Source of the DNA: Streptomyces viridochromogenes DSM 40736
GTDB lineage: Bacteria; Actinomycetota; Actinomycetes; Streptomycetales; Streptomycetaceae
Assembly (NCBI RefSeq): GCF_000158955.1
Contig: NZ_GG657757.1
Location: 3,639,538 to 3,703,537, forward strand
DNA length: 64,000 nucleotides
Direction of reading: 5' to 3'
Part shown: positions 1-7,659 of the stretch, one piece after another
Layout: the number at the start of each line of letters is the position of its first letter
Position numbering within the stretch: the first letter of the stretch is position 1
Program-made: the position numbers and the translations under genes
Notes under the pieces: model-generated
The model's database searches: none
What the model saw: only the letters and a program-made list of their open reading frames with translations
Told to the model about the DNA's origin: nothing

Positions 1-965
1 CCACCCTGCGGATACCCGTACGGCTGCCCACCCGGCGCGGGCGGAGGCGTACGCCCCGCGGCACACCACCGGGCGGCGTACCCGGCAACCCCGGGAGCCC
101 CGCCCGGCCCCGGCGGATAGCCATAGCCCGGCTCGCCAGACGCAGGTGCGGGAGCGGCCGCCCCGGGCACACCACCCTGCGCGTTCGGATCCTCGACCGC
201 CGGCGACACCGCCGTCGGCGGAAGCTGACTGCCCCCCGAGATCAGCGCCGTCTTGGCGTCGGGGGTCGCCGTCGGCGGCTGCGGCGCCTCACCGTCGGCC
301 TCGCTCAGCGGCGGCGCGAAGACCGTCGCGGGCAGCGGCACGGAACGGTCGTCCCCGGCATCCGCGTTGGTGTCCGTACCGGCCCAGGGCGTCGCCCCGG
401 CAGGCGCACCCGGCGCCACCTCCCCAAAATCGCCGGAGTCGCTGCCTCCAGCAGCCGGCCACGACGTACCACTCCCGGAGACGGAATCCCCGACGGAACC
501 ACCAGCCGGCTCAGCGGCAGAAGCGGAAACAGAAGGAGGGGGAGAGGCCGGTGCGGCGCCCGCCCCGGCACCACCACTGCGCCGATCCGGAATCCCCATC
601 TTGTCGGCGGCATCCTGCAACCACTCCGGCGGAGTCAGCAGGAACGACGTCTGATTCAGATCCACCCGCGCGGGACGCGCCGGCGCCGGATCCTCCACCG
701 CGTCCGGACGGCCGTACTCCTCCTCGTACCGGCGGATCACCTCACCCACCGGCAGCCCCGGCCACAGCGTCGCCTCGCCACTGTCGCGCGCGATCACCAG
801 CCGCTGCGCACCGCCGTCCGAACGCGGCCCGTCCGCACGGTCCTCGGCCCACACCACGAACCCGAGATCGAACTCCCGCACCCGCACCTCACGATGCTGG
901 TACGACGGCAGATCCCCGTTGATCCACTCTTCCGCGCGCTCCTGCGCCTGTGCGAAGGTCACCAT
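1..965 (-). CDS. Imm35/YrhB-like N-terminal domain protein with Pro/Gly-rich linker (partial)
   Basis: The gene starts at an ATG at 965, 8 bases after the stop of the SUKH gene upstream, and stays open to the left edge, so the C-terminus is missing. Residues 1 to about 85 form a compact domain (MVTFAQAQERAEEWINGDLP at the start, then FDLGFVVWAED and LVIARDSGEATLWPGLP) that resembles the Imm35/YrhB immunity fold. After that the protein becomes a long low-complexity linker rich in Pro, Gly and Ala, ending at the edge with PYGYPQ-type repeats. Such linkers in Streptomyces usually join an N-terminal domain to a C-terminal SUKH or deaminase domain, which would lie outside the window. Position and spacing suggest co-transcription with the SUKH gene at 974-1978. 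The role in toxin immunity is inferred, not shown. Confidence 0.65.
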   Translation of the reverse strand, partial: MVTFAQAQERAEEWINGDLPSYQHREVRVREFDLGFVVWAEDRADGPRSDGGAQRLVIARDSGEATLWPGLPVGEVIRRYEEEYGRPDAVEDPAPARPARVDLNQTSFLLTPPEWLQDAADKMGIPDRRSGGAGAGAAPASPPPSVSASAAEPAGGSVGDSVSGSGTSWPAAGGSDSGDFGEVAPGAPAGATPWAGTDTNADAGDDRSVPLPATVFAPPLSEADGEAPQPPTATPDAKTALISGGSQLPPTAVSPAVEDPNAQGGVPGAAAPAPASGEPGYGYPPGPGGAPGVAGYAARWCAAGRTPPPAPGGQPYGYPQG

Positions 966-973
966 CGCCGAAG

Positions 974-1978
974 TCACTCCCCCACAGCCGAGGACGACAC
1001 CGCGCCCACCGGCGCCACACGCGCGAACCCGCCGTCCACCATCAGGTTCGCCACCGTCTCCAACTCCGGCGGATTACCGGCCAGCCGCGACAGGAAGACG
1101 TCGAAGTCGTCCCCGCACGGCAGCAGCAACCGCTCCACCCGCTCCGCCGGCGGCACCGAGGGATCCACGTCCCGCGCGTCGTCGTACGAGCAGAACCACA
1201 CCGACCCGATCCGGTCGCCCTTCACCTTCACGGCCAGCAGCCCGCCCTGGACGAAGCCAACCCCCAGGTAGTCCTTGGTCAGATGGTCACGCAGACACTT
1301 GTTGACGTACACCAGGTCATTGACGGCCGCCTCGTCGCGCACCGTGAAGAACGGCTGGTCGACCAGCAACCCCAGCTCCGCGTCCAGCGCGGCACCCACC
1401 GGCGCACAACCCCCCGCCGCCTTCAGGAACGACCGGTACGCGCCCGGCAGCCGGTAGCCGAGGTCCTCCTCGACCCCCTGCACCTGCGACTCCGTCACCG
1501 CCACGCCCGACTTCGGCAGCCCGAAGTGCGCCGGACGCGTCTCCTGCAACGGCCGCGTGCCACGCTTGCCGTGGTCGACACCCGACGTGGCCACACCGCC
1601 GTGATGCCGCAGCAACGCCTTCACCTCGACCGGAACCAGCTCCAGCCGACGCGAGCCCACCGCGTGGTGCCACGTCCAGCCGTGCGGCGTCGCCACCGCC
1701 GGCACCGTGTCCCACAACTCATGCCCGGACGCCGCCAGCGCCGAGTTCGCCGACACGTAGTCCGTCAGCCGCAACTCGTCCACACCGAAACCCTCCGGCG
1801 GCTCCGCGATCTCCGCCGCCGCACGCGCGTAGGGCGAGAAGTCGGGGTAGCCACGCTCGTCGACCCGTACCCCCCTCGGGTGACGGGTCGCCCGGACCGG
1901 GTCCGGGAAATGCACGACCTGCCCGGCGTAGGCCGCGTTCGGCGGCGCGGCTTGCTGCCCGAGCCGACCTGTCGTCAT
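974..1978 (-). CDS. SUKH (SMI1/KNR4) family protein
   Basis: The protein has 334 residues. The ATG at 1978 is preceded by a G-rich ribosome site (CAGGGGGC), so it is preferred over in-frame starts further upstream. The C-terminal half carries the SMI1/KNR4 signature: a helix VQGVEEDLGYRLPGAYRSFL, a Gly-rich turn (AAGGCAP), then strands around LGVGFVQGGLLAVKVKGDRIG and VWFCSYDDARD. SUKH proteins are mainly immunity proteins against nuclease and deaminase toxins of polymorphic toxin systems. The N-terminal 150 residues are not recognised. It lies 8 bases upstream of the edge gene, so the two probably form one unit. The divergent neighbour across 372 bases is a deaminase. The SUKH call is firm; the immunity role is an inference from family and neighbourhood. 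Confidence 0.8.
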   Translation of the reverse strand: MTTGRLGQQAAPPNAAYAGQVVHFPDPVRATRHPRGVRVDERGYPDFSPYARAAAEIAEPPEGFGVDELRLTDYVSANSALAASGHELWDTVPAVATPHGWTWHHAVGSRRLELVPVEVKALLRHHGGVATSGVDHGKRGTRPLQETRPAHFGLPKSGVAVTESQVQGVEEDLGYRLPGAYRSFLKAAGGCAPVGAALDAELGLLVDQPFFTVRDEAAVNDLVYVNKCLRDHLTKDYLGVGFVQGGLLAVKVKGDRIGSVWFCSYDDARDVDPSVPPAERVERLLLPCGDDFDVFLSRLAGNPPELETVANLMVDGGFARVAPVGAVSSSAVGE

Positions 1979-2350
1979 GGCGGTTGCCCCCTGCGGCACT
2001 CTGTACGACCCGTGTCGACCACCTTCGGCGTCCAACGGCCCGTATCGACTGTCACGTCTGCTGTCTCGACTTCTCTGCACTGCACGCGCGCACCGCGCGG
2101 ATCACCCTCCGGTTCACTGCATCGATCTCCGAACGGATCACCGCATGGCCCGCGGTGCCGACAGCCTATGCGGTACGGCGACACCGGTCACCGGCACCGG
2201 TCAGCGGCCCCTCCGCTTCCGTGACCAGGCGTCACCCCACCGTGACGCCACGCCCCGGTACGGGCGTGTCACCGCGCCCCAGCTTCCGCACCAGCCACGG
2301 CATTTGGCAGTCTGTGACCCCCGGGGGGATGCACGGAGGGGAAGACGATC
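1979..2350. promoter_or_regulatory. Divergent intergenic region with GTGAC/GTCAC half-sites
   Basis: This 372-base gap separates the divergent SUKH and deaminase genes and holds no convincing gene. It contains GTGAC-CAGGC-GTCAC (2221-2235), another GTGAC at 2242-2246 and a GTCAC at 2268-2272. The CACGCCC/GGGCGTG pair (2249-2255 and 2262-2268) makes a bulged hairpin with flanking GTGA/TCAC. TGAC-N5-GTCA fits the half-site layout TnAC-N5-GTnA described for BldD, but the inner bases do not match that consensus well. Any regulator assignment is speculative. Confidence 0.4.
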
Positions 2351-2956
2351 ATGAACGCGACGCAGACGGGACAGCACACCGGCAGGTCCGCCGACCCACG
2401 AAACGGCGACCCCCGAGCCGGCGACCCGCATGCCAGTGACCCGCACGCCGGCGACCCACGCACCGGCGACCCCCGAGGCGGCGACCCCCGCATCGGCTGG
2501 AGCGCCACCGCCGCCACCCACACCCCCGTCCTCCACCACCGCCGCGACGGCATCCTCCCCACCGTCGCCGCCGCCCTCTCCGTCCGCGGCACCACCCTCA
2601 CCGGCACCGCCGCCCGCGGCGACACACCCCCCGCCCTGCACCCCCTCGTCCAGGACTTCCTGGACACCCTCACCAGCGCCCAACGCGACCGCTTCACCGG
2701 CCGCTGCGCCGAAACCATCCTCATCTCCCGCCACATCGCCGCCGCCGACACCGCCCGCAGCAAACGCGCGGCACGCAAACCCATGACCAACGGCGAAGCC
2801 CGCAAAGCCCTCAAACAGGCCAAACTCACCGCCCGCCGCATCCGCGAAGACGGCGACCCCCTCCACGGCAGCTTCGCCACCCCCTGCCGCGCCTGCACCG
2901 CGCTCAGCGCCCACTTCGGAGTCCGCGTGGTCGACCCCGCGTCCCAGAACGGCTGA
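2351..2956 (+). CDS. YwqJ-type nucleic acid/nucleotide deaminase
   Basis: The 201-residue protein starts at ATG 2351 behind a strong GGAGGGGAAG site. Residues 15-49 are seven tandem pentapeptides of the form DP(R/H)xG, coded by a degenerate 15-base repeat. Residues 95-185 resemble the YwqJ deaminase family: a helix before GRCAE (Cys119, Glu121), then SFATPCRAC (Cys179, Cys182). These give the C[AH]E...PCxxC zinc-binding and catalytic layout of the cytidine-deaminase-like fold. Family members act as toxin tips that deaminate nucleic acids or nucleotides. This copy has no signal peptide or trafficking domain. A SUKH-3-like protein follows 76 bases downstream, the usual partner of such deaminases. 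The substrate is unknown. Confidence 0.75.
   Translation: MNATQTGQHTGRSADPRNGDPRAGDPHASDPHAGDPRTGDPRGGDPRIGWSATAATHTPVLHHRRDGILPTVAAALSVRGTTLTGTAARGDTPPALHPLVQDFLDTLTSAQRDRFTGRCAETILISRHIAAADTARSKRAARKPMTNGEARKALKQAKLTARRIREDGDPLHGSFATPCRACTALSAHFGVRVVDPASQNG
2393..2497 (+). repeat. Seven-copy 15-bp coding repeat (DPxxG)
   Basis: Seven consecutive imperfect copies of a 15-base unit, about GACCCNCGNGCCGGC, encode DPRNG, DPRAG, DPHAS, DPHAG, DPRTG, DPRGG and DPRIG at the N-terminus of the deaminase. Copy number in such repeats often varies between strains, and the segment is probably a disordered linker. Confidence 0.85.
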
Positions 2957-3032
2957 GGCACCCCACCGGGAACACCACGCAACACGGCGCACACCTCACG
3001 CCGCCCCACGACCCCGACGAGACGAACGGCAG

Positions 3033-3527
3033 ATGCACACCGACCGCACCTCCACCACCCGCTTCGCCGTACCCGTCGACGCCGCCCTGCGCGCCGCCGG
3101 CTGGCAACCCGGACGCTGGGACATCAAACAGGCCGAGATCTGGGCCGACGCCCTGCGCGACCACGCCTCACCCGCCGGCCACCGCCACAGCGTCTTCCCC
3201 GCCGCCGTCGAAGCCTGGGCCGAGTTCGGCGGCCTCCACATCACCCCCACCGGCCCCGGCCGCCAGGTCGCCCCCGCCACCCTCCACCTCGACCCCCTGC
3301 ACGGCCTCCACATGGCCCGCACCCTCGGCGACCTCGGCCGCGCCCTCGGCACCGAGGTCTGCCCACTCGGCGCCGAAACCGACCACCAAGGCCTCCTCGC
3401 CATCGACTCCGACGGCCGCGTCTACACCCTCGACCACACCGGCGACTGGTACCTCGGCCCCGACATCGACCAAGCCCTCTCCACCCTCATCGCCGGCACC
3501 GAACCCAGCCGCCTGACAACCGCCTGA
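3033..3527 (+). CDS. SUKH-3-like immunity protein
   Basis: This 164-residue soluble protein begins at ATG 3033, 76 bases after the deaminase. It shows the pattern I associate with SUKH-3: RAAGWQPGRWD near residue 20, AVEAWAEFGGL, then ALGTEVCPLG, LLAIDSDGRVYTLD and a C-terminal helix DIDQALSTLIAG. SUKH-3 proteins neutralise deaminase and nuclease toxins, and a deaminase-SUKH-3 gene pair is a familiar arrangement. Here it would protect against the upstream YwqJ-type protein or a related imported toxin. No membrane segment or signal peptide is present. The stop lies 5 bases from the stop of the convergent histidine kinase gene. Family call by eye; function inferred from family and pairing. Confidence 0.75.
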   Translation: MHTDRTSTTRFAVPVDAALRAAGWQPGRWDIKQAEIWADALRDHASPAGHRHSVFPAAVEAWAEFGGLHITPTGPGRQVAPATLHLDPLHGLHMARTLGDLGRALGTEVCPLGAETDHQGLLAIDSDGRVYTLDHTGDWYLGPDIDQALSTLIAGTEPSRLTTA

Positions 3528-3532
3528 CCGGC

Positions 3533-4831
3533 CTACGACGCCGGAATCACCGCCGACACCCGAAAACCCCCCGCATCCGTCGGCCCCGACACGAACACCC
3601 CACCCAACGCCGACACCCGCTCCTTCATCCCCACCAGCCCGTTCCCCCCGGACGGCAACCGAGCCGACGACGCCGCCGCCTCCGGCGGCTCGTTCTCCAC
3701 CTGCATCGCGATCTCCGACACCCGATGCGCCAACCGCACATACGTCTTCGCACCCGCCGCATGCTTGTGGACGTTCGTCAACGCCTCCTGCACCACCCGA
3801 TACGCCGTCTGCTCGACCTCCGGCGCATACGACCGCGCATCCCCCTCCACCGACAGAGCCACCACCATCCCCGCCGCCGCCGACTGCCCCACCAACTCCT
3901 CCAGCTCCGCCAGACACGGCCCCTCGTCATCAGCCGCCCGCGAAGCCGCCGCCGCAGCAGCCACCCCCACCGCCGCCAACGGCACCGACGCGGCAGACAC
4001 CCGCCGCTCCTCCCCACCACTGCGCAACACCCCGAGCATCTCCCGCAACTCGGTCAACGCCTGCCGCCCCATGTCCCCCACCAGCGCCGCATTCCGCACC
4101 GCCTTCTCGGGATCCTTACGAGCAACGGCCTGAAGCGCCGCGGCATGCACCACCATCAGACTCACCCGATGCGCGACCACATCGTGCATCTCCCGGGCGA
4201 TCCGCGTCCGCTCCTCGTTCCGCGCCCACTCCGCCCGCTCCTCAGCCCGCTCCGCCAGCAACTGAAGCTCCCGCTCCAGACTGTCCGCACGCTCCCGCAA
4301 GCTCTCCATCAGACGCCGCCGCGCCCCCACGTACAGCCCCAGCAGCACCGGAGGCGCCGTGAACCCCAGCGACATCGTGATCGCCGCGAAGGGCACGAAC
4401 CAGTCCCCCAGCTCCAGATCCCCCCGCACCATGTCCTGCTGCGTCTTCACGAACGTCACGATGAGCGTCCCCACCAGCGACATCCCCGCCAGCGAACCGA
4501 TGATCCGCCGGGGCAGCTCCGACGCGGCGAGCGTGTACAGACCGACCACGCCCATCAGGAAACCCATCTCGGCGGGCGTGATGGCGATCGAGACCAGCAC
4601 GACAGCGATCGGCCACCGCCGCCGCACCACCAGCACGGCCCCGGCGAGCAGCCCGAACACCACCCCCGCCACGACCGGGATCCCCGCGTCCCTGGCGAAC
4701 GGAATCCCTTCCAGCCCGCACTCCAGCGCGGACACCACGGCCAGACTCGCATCGAACACGGCACTGCGCCGTCTGGCCCACCACCACGGCCCTCCCTGGG
4801 CCGCCACATGGTCTTCCCCCGTCGCGGTCAT
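3533..4831 (-). CDS. Two-component sensor histidine kinase (NarL/DesK type)
   Basis: The 432-residue protein has several hydrophobic segments between about 25 and 170, then a coiled linker (RERADSLERELQLLAERAEE) and a HisKA_3 dimerisation domain. The H-box has His216 in EMHDVVAHRVS. The ATPase domain shows the N-box QEALTNVHKHA (349-359) and a G-box GNGLVGMKER (396-405). Kinases of this type normally phosphorylate LuxR-type response regulators, but no regulator gene lies beside it, so it is an orphan within the window. Two LuxR-type regulators further on (17710 and 32110) could be partners, and only the first keeps the phospho-acceptor. The signal is unknown. Its stop is 5 bases from the convergent SUKH-3 gene. 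Confidence 0.9.
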   Translation of the reverse strand: MTATGEDHVAAQGGPWWWARRRSAVFDASLAVVSALECGLEGIPFARDAGIPVVAGVVFGLLAGAVLVVRRRWPIAVVLVSIAITPAEMGFLMGVVGLYTLAASELPRRIIGSLAGMSLVGTLIVTFVKTQQDMVRGDLELGDWFVPFAAITMSLGFTAPPVLLGLYVGARRRLMESLRERADSLERELQLLAERAEERAEWARNEERTRIAREMHDVVAHRVSLMVVHAAALQAVARKDPEKAVRNAALVGDMGRQALTELREMLGVLRSGGEERRVSAASVPLAAVGVAAAAAASRAADDEGPCLAELEELVGQSAAAGMVVALSVEGDARSYAPEVEQTAYRVVQEALTNVHKHAAGAKTYVRLAHRVSEIAMQVENEPPEAAASSARLPSGGNGLVGMKERVSALGGVFVSGPTDAGGFRVSAVIPAS

Positions 4832-4992
4832 GCCTCCAGCCTACGGGCGCCTCCCGCCGGTTTTCCGATGAGTTTCCCGGACTGGCCTACACCACACTCC
4901 GTGACCGTTCGGACGCCATACCACCCGGTATCCCTCGAACTGCTGAATCGCTCACCGTTCGACCCCGGAGGCCTCCATTCCGCCCGGACGGT

Positions 4993-5865
4993 ATGCCTAT
5001 GACACATGCATCTGGCAAATACGCCGACTTCGAAGGACTGCGGGAAAGGGCGATGACGTTGCGGCGGGCAGGGCTCAGCCGCCGCCAGATCCGCGACCGG
5101 CTGCACGTCGACAACAACGACATCCTCAACCGACTCCTGGAGGGCGAACCCCCGCCGGCCTGGACGAAGCGCCCGAACGCGAAGGACGACCTGCGGGAAA
5201 GGGCGAGGGAGCTCCGGCTCCAGGGCTGGACGTACGACCAGATCCAGGTGGAGCTGGGGTGCTCGAAGAGTTCGATCTCGCTGTGGGTGCGGGACCTGCC
5301 GAGGCCGGAGCGTCGCGCTCCGACCGAACAGGCAAAGCTGGCGGCGCAGCGGAGGTGGGAGCACGAACTGCCGGTACGCGACGAGGAACGGCAGCTGACG
5401 AAGGAGGCCGCCAAGAGAGCGGTCGGCGAGCTCTCGCCCCGGGAGCTGTTCCTGGCAGGCGTCGTCCTCTACTGGGCCGAGGGCGCCAAAGACAAAGCAC
5501 ACGGCCGACAGCGCCGCGAGGTTCTCCAGTTCATCAACAGCGACCCGAACGTCATCCACTTCTACCTGTGCTGGCTCGAGTCGTTGCACGTCGAGCGTGA
5601 GCGCCTCCGATTCCGTGTCTACATCCACGAGTCGGCAGACGTGGCGGAGGCCGAGACCTACTGGGCCGAGCTCGTCGGCGTGGACGCTTCGGCCTTCCAA
5701 CGCACCACGCTGAAGAGGCACAACCCGAAAACCGTGCGCAAGAACGTCGGCGATTCCTATCGAGGCTGCTTGGCCATCTACGTAACGAGAAGCGCCGACT
5801 TGTATCGTCGCATGGAGGGCGCCTGGTACGGCATAGTAGGAGGCGCCACTCGGCGGCCTGACTAA
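4993..5865 (+). CDS. Double-HTH protein with LAGLIDADG-like C-terminal half
   Basis: The 290-residue protein starts at ATG 4993; ATG 4999 is an alternative, and neither has a good ribosome site. Residues 15-50 and 67-102 are two related helix-turn-helix units, each beginning LRERA. The C-terminal half begins with ELFLAGVVLYWAEGAK (151-166) and continues with LQFINSDPNVIHFYL, RFRVYIHESAD, AEAETYWAELVGV and a final RRMEGAWYGIV. This spacing resembles one LAGLIDADG homing-endonuclease fold, although the acidic residue pattern is not canonical. It stands alone, 23 bases before tRNA-Gln. It may bind or cut DNA or act only as a regulator; the sequence does not decide. Synonymous positions look less GC-biased than in neighbouring genes, which hints at transfer. 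Confidence 0.6.
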   Translation: MPMTHASGKYADFEGLRERAMTLRRAGLSRRQIRDRLHVDNNDILNRLLEGEPPPAWTKRPNAKDDLRERARELRLQGWTYDQIQVELGCSKSSISLWVRDLPRPERRAPTEQAKLAAQRRWEHELPVRDEERQLTKEAAKRAVGELSPRELFLAGVVLYWAEGAKDKAHGRQRREVLQFINSDPNVIHFYLCWLESLHVERERLRFRVYIHESADVAEAETYWAELVGVDASAFQRTTLKRHNPKTVRKNVGDSYRGCLAIYVTRSADLYRRMEGAWYGIVGGATRRPD

Positions 5866-5888
5866 ATGTCCGGTTTAGTCGAGATTGT

Positions 5889-5961
5889 TCCCCCGTGGTG
5901 TAATTGGTAAGCACTGTGGCTTTTGGTGCCATCTGTCCGGGTTCGAGTCCTGGCGGGGGAG
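5889..5961 (+). tRNA. tRNA-Gln (anticodon UUG)
   Basis: A cloverleaf folds with acceptor arms TCCCCCG (5889-5895) and CGGGGGA (5954-5960). The anticodon loop is TTTTGGT within stem GTGGC/GCCAT, giving TTG at positions 34-36, which is Gln. The T-arm contains GGTTCGAGTCC. The 3' CCA is not encoded. Confidence 0.93.
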
Positions 5962-5970
5962 CCCATACTC

Positions 5971-5985
5971 GGTTCGGGTCCTGGC
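5971..5985 (+). repeat. T-arm echo downstream of tRNA-Gln
   Basis: GGTTCGGGTCCTGGC matches the tRNA T-arm and acceptor segment at 5940-5954 in 14 of 15 bases, 31 bases away. It cannot form a second tRNA. It could be a remnant of a tRNA-site integration or of a duplicated tRNA gene. Confidence 0.5.
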
Positions 5986-6084
5986 TGCTGAAATGTCGGT
6001 CGGGACCCGCACCCATACCCCCCACAAAACCCCCCGGTATCCTGCGGATGTCACCCCACCCCATCCACAGCCGAAGGGCATCCC

Positions 6085-7530
6085 GTGAGCGCCAACCGCC
6101 CGGCAGCCGTCGTCGTTCTCGCAGCGGGTGAGGGCACCCGTATGAAGTCGGCCACACCCAAGGTCCTGCACGAGATCTGCGGCCGCAGTCTCGTGGGGCA
6201 TGTGCTCGCCGCCGCAGGTGAGCTGAACCCCGAGCACCTGGTCGTCGTGGTCGGCCACGCCCGGGAGAAGGTCACCGCGCACCTCGGTGACATCGCCCCC
6301 GACGTCCGTACCGCCGTGCAGGCCGAGCAGAACGGCACCGGGCACGCCGTGCGGATGGGCCTGGAAGAGCTCGGCGGGGCCGTCGACGGGACCGTCGTGG
6401 TCGTGTGCGGGGACACTCCCCTGCTCAGTGGCGCGACGCTCCAGGCCCTCGCCGCCACCCACTCCGCCGACGGCAACGCGGTCACCGTGCTGACCGCCGA
6501 GGTGCCGGACGCGACCGGCTACGGCCGGATCGTCCGTGACGACACCGGCGCCGTCACCGCCATCGTCGAGCACAAGGACGCCACCGACGTCCAGCGGTCG
6601 ATCCGTGAGATCAACTCGGGTGTGTTCGCGTTCGACGGCCAGCTGCTCGCCGACGCGCTGAAGAAGGTGCGGACGGACAACAGCCAGGGCGAGGAGTACC
6701 TGACCGATGTGCTGGGGATCCTGCGCGAGGCCGGTCACCGGGTGGGCGCGTCGGTGGCCGGCGATCATCGTGAGATCGCCGGTATCAACAACCGTGTGCA
6801 GTTGTCCGAGGCCCGCCGGATTCTCAACGACCGGCTGCTGACCGGGGCGATGCTGGCGGGTGTGACGGTCATCGACCCGGCGACGACCTGGGTCGACGTC
6901 ACCGTCACGTTCGAGCAGGACGCGGTCGTCCACCCGGGTACGCAGTTGCACGGGGTCACGCACCTCGGTGAGGGCGCGGAGGTGGGTCCCAACTCCCGGC
7001 TGACGGACACCCGGGTCGGGGCGGGTGCGCGGGTGGACAACACCGTGGCGGTGAGTGCCGAGGTGGGTCCGGAGGCGTCCGTGGGGCCGTACGCGTACCT
7101 GCGTCCGGGTTCCCGGCTGGGTGCGAAGGGCAAGATCGGGACGTACGTCGAGACGAAGAACGCGACGATCGGGGAGGGGACGAAGGTCCCTCACCTCTCT
7201 TACGTCGGTGACGCGACGATCGGTGAGCAGACGAACATCGGTGCCGCGAGCGTCATCGTGAACTACGACGGTCAGGACAAACACCACACGACCATCGGGT
7301 CGCATTGCCGTACGGGCGCGGACAACATGTTTGTGGCGCCTGTCACGGTGGGAGACGGTGCGTACACCGCCGCCGGGTCCGTGATCACGAAGGATGTGCC
7401 GCCCGGTTCGCTGGCCGTGGCCCGTGGTCAGCAGCGGAATATCGAGGGTTGGGTGGCTCGTAAGCGTCCGGGGAGCGCGGCGGCGAAGGCGGCCGAGGCG
7501 GCTTCCCGGGAGTCGGCCGGCGAGGGCTGA
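6085..7530 (+). CDS. glmU: Bifunctional N-acetylglucosamine-1-phosphate uridyltransferase / glucosamine-1-phosphate acetyltransferase
   Basis: GlmU makes UDP-GlcNAc, the sugar donor for peptidoglycan, in two steps: acetylation of glucosamine-1-phosphate and then uridylyl transfer. The 481-residue length is normal. The N-terminal pyrophosphorylase domain shows LAAGEGTRMKSATPKVLHE, and CGDTPLL sits near residue 110. The C-terminal half is a left-handed beta-helix of hexapeptide repeats (for example VGPYAYLRPGSRLG and GEQTNIGAASVIVNYDG). The GTG at 6085 aligns with the family N-terminus. The gene sits between tRNA-Gln and prs, as I recall for other Streptomyces, and prs follows after 129 bases. 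Cytoplasmic. Confidence 0.97.
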   Translation: MSANRPAAVVVLAAGEGTRMKSATPKVLHEICGRSLVGHVLAAAGELNPEHLVVVVGHAREKVTAHLGDIAPDVRTAVQAEQNGTGHAVRMGLEELGGAVDGTVVVVCGDTPLLSGATLQALAATHSADGNAVTVLTAEVPDATGYGRIVRDDTGAVTAIVEHKDATDVQRSIREINSGVFAFDGQLLADALKKVRTDNSQGEEYLTDVLGILREAGHRVGASVAGDHREIAGINNRVQLSEARRILNDRLLTGAMLAGVTVIDPATTWVDVTVTFEQDAVVHPGTQLHGVTHLGEGAEVGPNSRLTDTRVGAGARVDNTVAVSAEVGPEASVGPYAYLRPGSRLGAKGKIGTYVETKNATIGEGTKVPHLSYVGDATIGEQTNIGAASVIVNYDGQDKHHTTIGSHCRTGADNMFVAPVTVGDGAYTAAGSVITKDVPPGSLAVARGQQRNIEGWVARKRPGSAAAKAAEAASRESAGEG

Positions 7531-7600
7531 CCGGAAACCGGTGCTACAAACACGGCGTACGGTGATAAGTGCATACCCGCACCCCCACCAGCTGTGACAG

Positions 7601-7651
7601 CCTCTCGCAAGCCGGCTGAGAGGTCTTTCGAGCTGCGAAACCTCTGAGGAG
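7601..7651 (+). promoter_or_regulatory. prs leader with two mutually exclusive hairpins next to the ribosome site
   Basis: CCTCTC (7601-7606) can pair with GAGAGG (7618-7623). The overlapping AGAGGT (7619-7624) can instead pair with ACCTCT (7640-7645), supported inside by TTCG/CGAA (7627-7630 and 7636-7639). The second stem ends one base before the ribosome site GAGGAG (7646-7651). This could control prs translation or transcription, but it was found by eye only. Confidence 0.4.
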
Positions 7652-7659
7652 AAAGTGCT

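Noticed and set aside
5962..5990. Second tRNA after tRNA-Gln
   Set aside because: Only a T-arm-like segment is present; no acceptor or anticodon stem can be formed.
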